Source of the DNA: Actinomycetota bacterium
GTDB lineage: Bacteria > Actinomycetota > Rubrobacteria > Rubrobacterales > Rubrobacteraceae
Reading direction: 5' to 3'
DNA length: 5,275 nucleotides
NCBI GenBank assembly: GCA_020200675.1
Contig: JAIVIG010000097.1
Location: forward strand, 1-5,275
Positions 4,540 to 5,275 of the stretch are shown piece after piece. The position numbers and the translations under genes are program-made. Every line of letters begins with the position of its first letter. Position 1 is the stretch's first letter. The notes below the pieces were generated by a model. That model was not told where the DNA came from. It did no database searches and saw only the letters and a list, made by a program, of their open reading frames with translations.

Positions 4540-5275
4540 ATGGGATTGAGCACCAGGGTTACGAAGGTATTGGGGATCGAGCATCCCGTGATCCAGGCGG
4601 GGATGGCCGGAGGGGCGACTACGTCCCGGCTGGTCGCCGCAGTCTCAGAGGCGGGGGGATTGGGGACGCTCGGGGCGGCGTACATGACGCCAGACGCTAT
4701 ACGCGAGGCTATACGGGAAGTCCGGTCGCTAACGGAGAGACCGTTCGCCGTCAACCTGTTCGTGCCGGAGGACTTCGATCCCTCTCTCTACGATCCAGGA
4801 GAGATAAACGCGCCGCTGGCCCGGTACCGGGAGGAGCTCGGTATAGAGGCGCCGGAGGAGATCGGCGACTTCGCCCAGCCTTTCGAGGACCAGCTCGCGG
4901 TGGTCCTGGAGGGAAAGGTTCCCGTGTTCAGTTTCACCTTCGGGGTGCCCGAAGAGGCACAGATCTCCGCTCTCAAGGAAGCAGGGACCATACTGGTTGG
5001 CACGGCGACCACCGTGCGCGAGGGATTGGTGCTCGAGGAGCGGGGCGTGGACGCGGTGGTGGGCCAGGGGAGCGAGGCCGGCGGGCATCGCGGGACGTTT
5101 ATCGGTGGCTTCGAGAGCGCCCTGGTCGGCACAATGGCGCTCGTCCCGCAACTCGCCGATTCCCTGAGCGTGCCCGTAGTTGCGGCCGGTGGGATCATGG
5201 ACGGGCGCGGCCTCGCCGCAGCGCTCGTGCTCGGCGCCGAAGGAGCTCAGATGGGGACGGCATTCCTCCCCTGCC
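4540..5275 (+). CDS. Nitronate monooxygenase (2-nitropropane dioxygenase family), 3' end outside window
   Basis: The frame is open from ATG 4540 to the window edge, giving 245 residues of a protein that is usually about 310-370 long. It is an FMN-dependent TIM-barrel enzyme that oxidises alkyl nitronates such as propionate 3-nitronate, a detoxification reaction in the cytoplasm. Visible motifs are HPVIQAGMAGG (15-25), FAVNLFVP in the third strand region, GQGSEAGGHRGT with His183 as the likely catalytic histidine, and AAGGIMDGRGLAAAL followed by GAEGAQMGTAFL, the FMN phosphate-binding end of the barrel. The order and spacing are normal for class I nitronate monooxygenases. The family is broad and includes FabK-like enoyl-ACP reductases, so the substrate is not certain. 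It has its own ribosome binding site and seems to be a separate transcription unit from the upstream relics. Confidence 0.9.
   Translation, partial: MGLSTRVTKVLGIEHPVIQAGMAGGATTSRLVAAVSEAGGLGTLGAAYMTPDAIREAIREVRSLTERPFAVNLFVPEDFDPSLYDPGEINAPLARYREELGIEAPEEIGDFAQPFEDQLAVVLEGKVPVFSFTFGVPEEAQISALKEAGTILVGTATTVREGLVLEERGVDAVVGQGSEAGGHRGTFIGGFESALVGTMALVPQLADSLSVPVVAAGGIMDGRGLAAALVLGAEGAQMGTAFLPC

Overview
The window is GC-rich DNA. Start codons are often GTG, genes are tightly packed, and AGG, ATA and CGG codons are common beside GC-ending ones. Together with the gene content (a MoxR/CoxE pair, a Fur-family regulator with a nickel/cobalt permease, a class I nitronate monooxygenase) this suggests a high-GC actinobacterium, possibly near Rubrobacter. 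The lineage is inference; there is no rRNA or marker gene to settle it.

Region 1 (2-2430, + strand) is a compact operon. It holds the 3' end of a MoxR-type AAA+ ATPase gene, a CoxE-like von Willebrand A (VWA) protein nine bases later, and a Nudix hydrolase whose GTG start overlaps the CoxE stop by one base. MoxR ATPases and VWA partners work together as a chaperone-like pair that matures or activates metalloenzymes or other complexes. The client is not in the window, and nothing in the visible part links the Nudix enzyme to it.

Region 2 (2431-3743, + strand) is a metal-homeostasis unit. A 92-base promoter region with direct repeats precedes a Fur-family repressor, and 36 bases after that lies a NicO/UreH-type Ni/Co permease with a His-rich loop. 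The regulator probably senses the metal (Ni or Co most likely, Zn or Fe possible) and controls both genes.

Region 3 (3744-4539) is the unusual part. A TsaA/TrmO-family gene starts normally and keeps the conserved RPNPIG core. At about base 4181 its family sequence stops, and the remaining 51 codons read through the antisense strand of a different gene. On the minus strand the same DNA encodes the His-rich N-terminus of a cation diffusion facilitator (CDF) transporter, with a promoter-like sequence just upstream. Next to it lies the C-terminal end of a cysteine desulfurase (IscS/NifS), ending in its own stop codon. So about 290 bases (roughly 4181-4468) are a relic carrying a gene junction iscS-3' / cdf-5' in the opposite orientation, and the relic has cut off the end of tsaA.

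Region 4 (4540-5275, + strand) is the first 245 codons of a nitronate monooxygenase with a strong ribosome binding site; it runs off the window edge.

I see no tRNA, rRNA, CRISPR array, insertion sequence or transposase. I found no clearly new defence or mobile system. The relic island and chimeric tsaA are the strongest unexpected signal.
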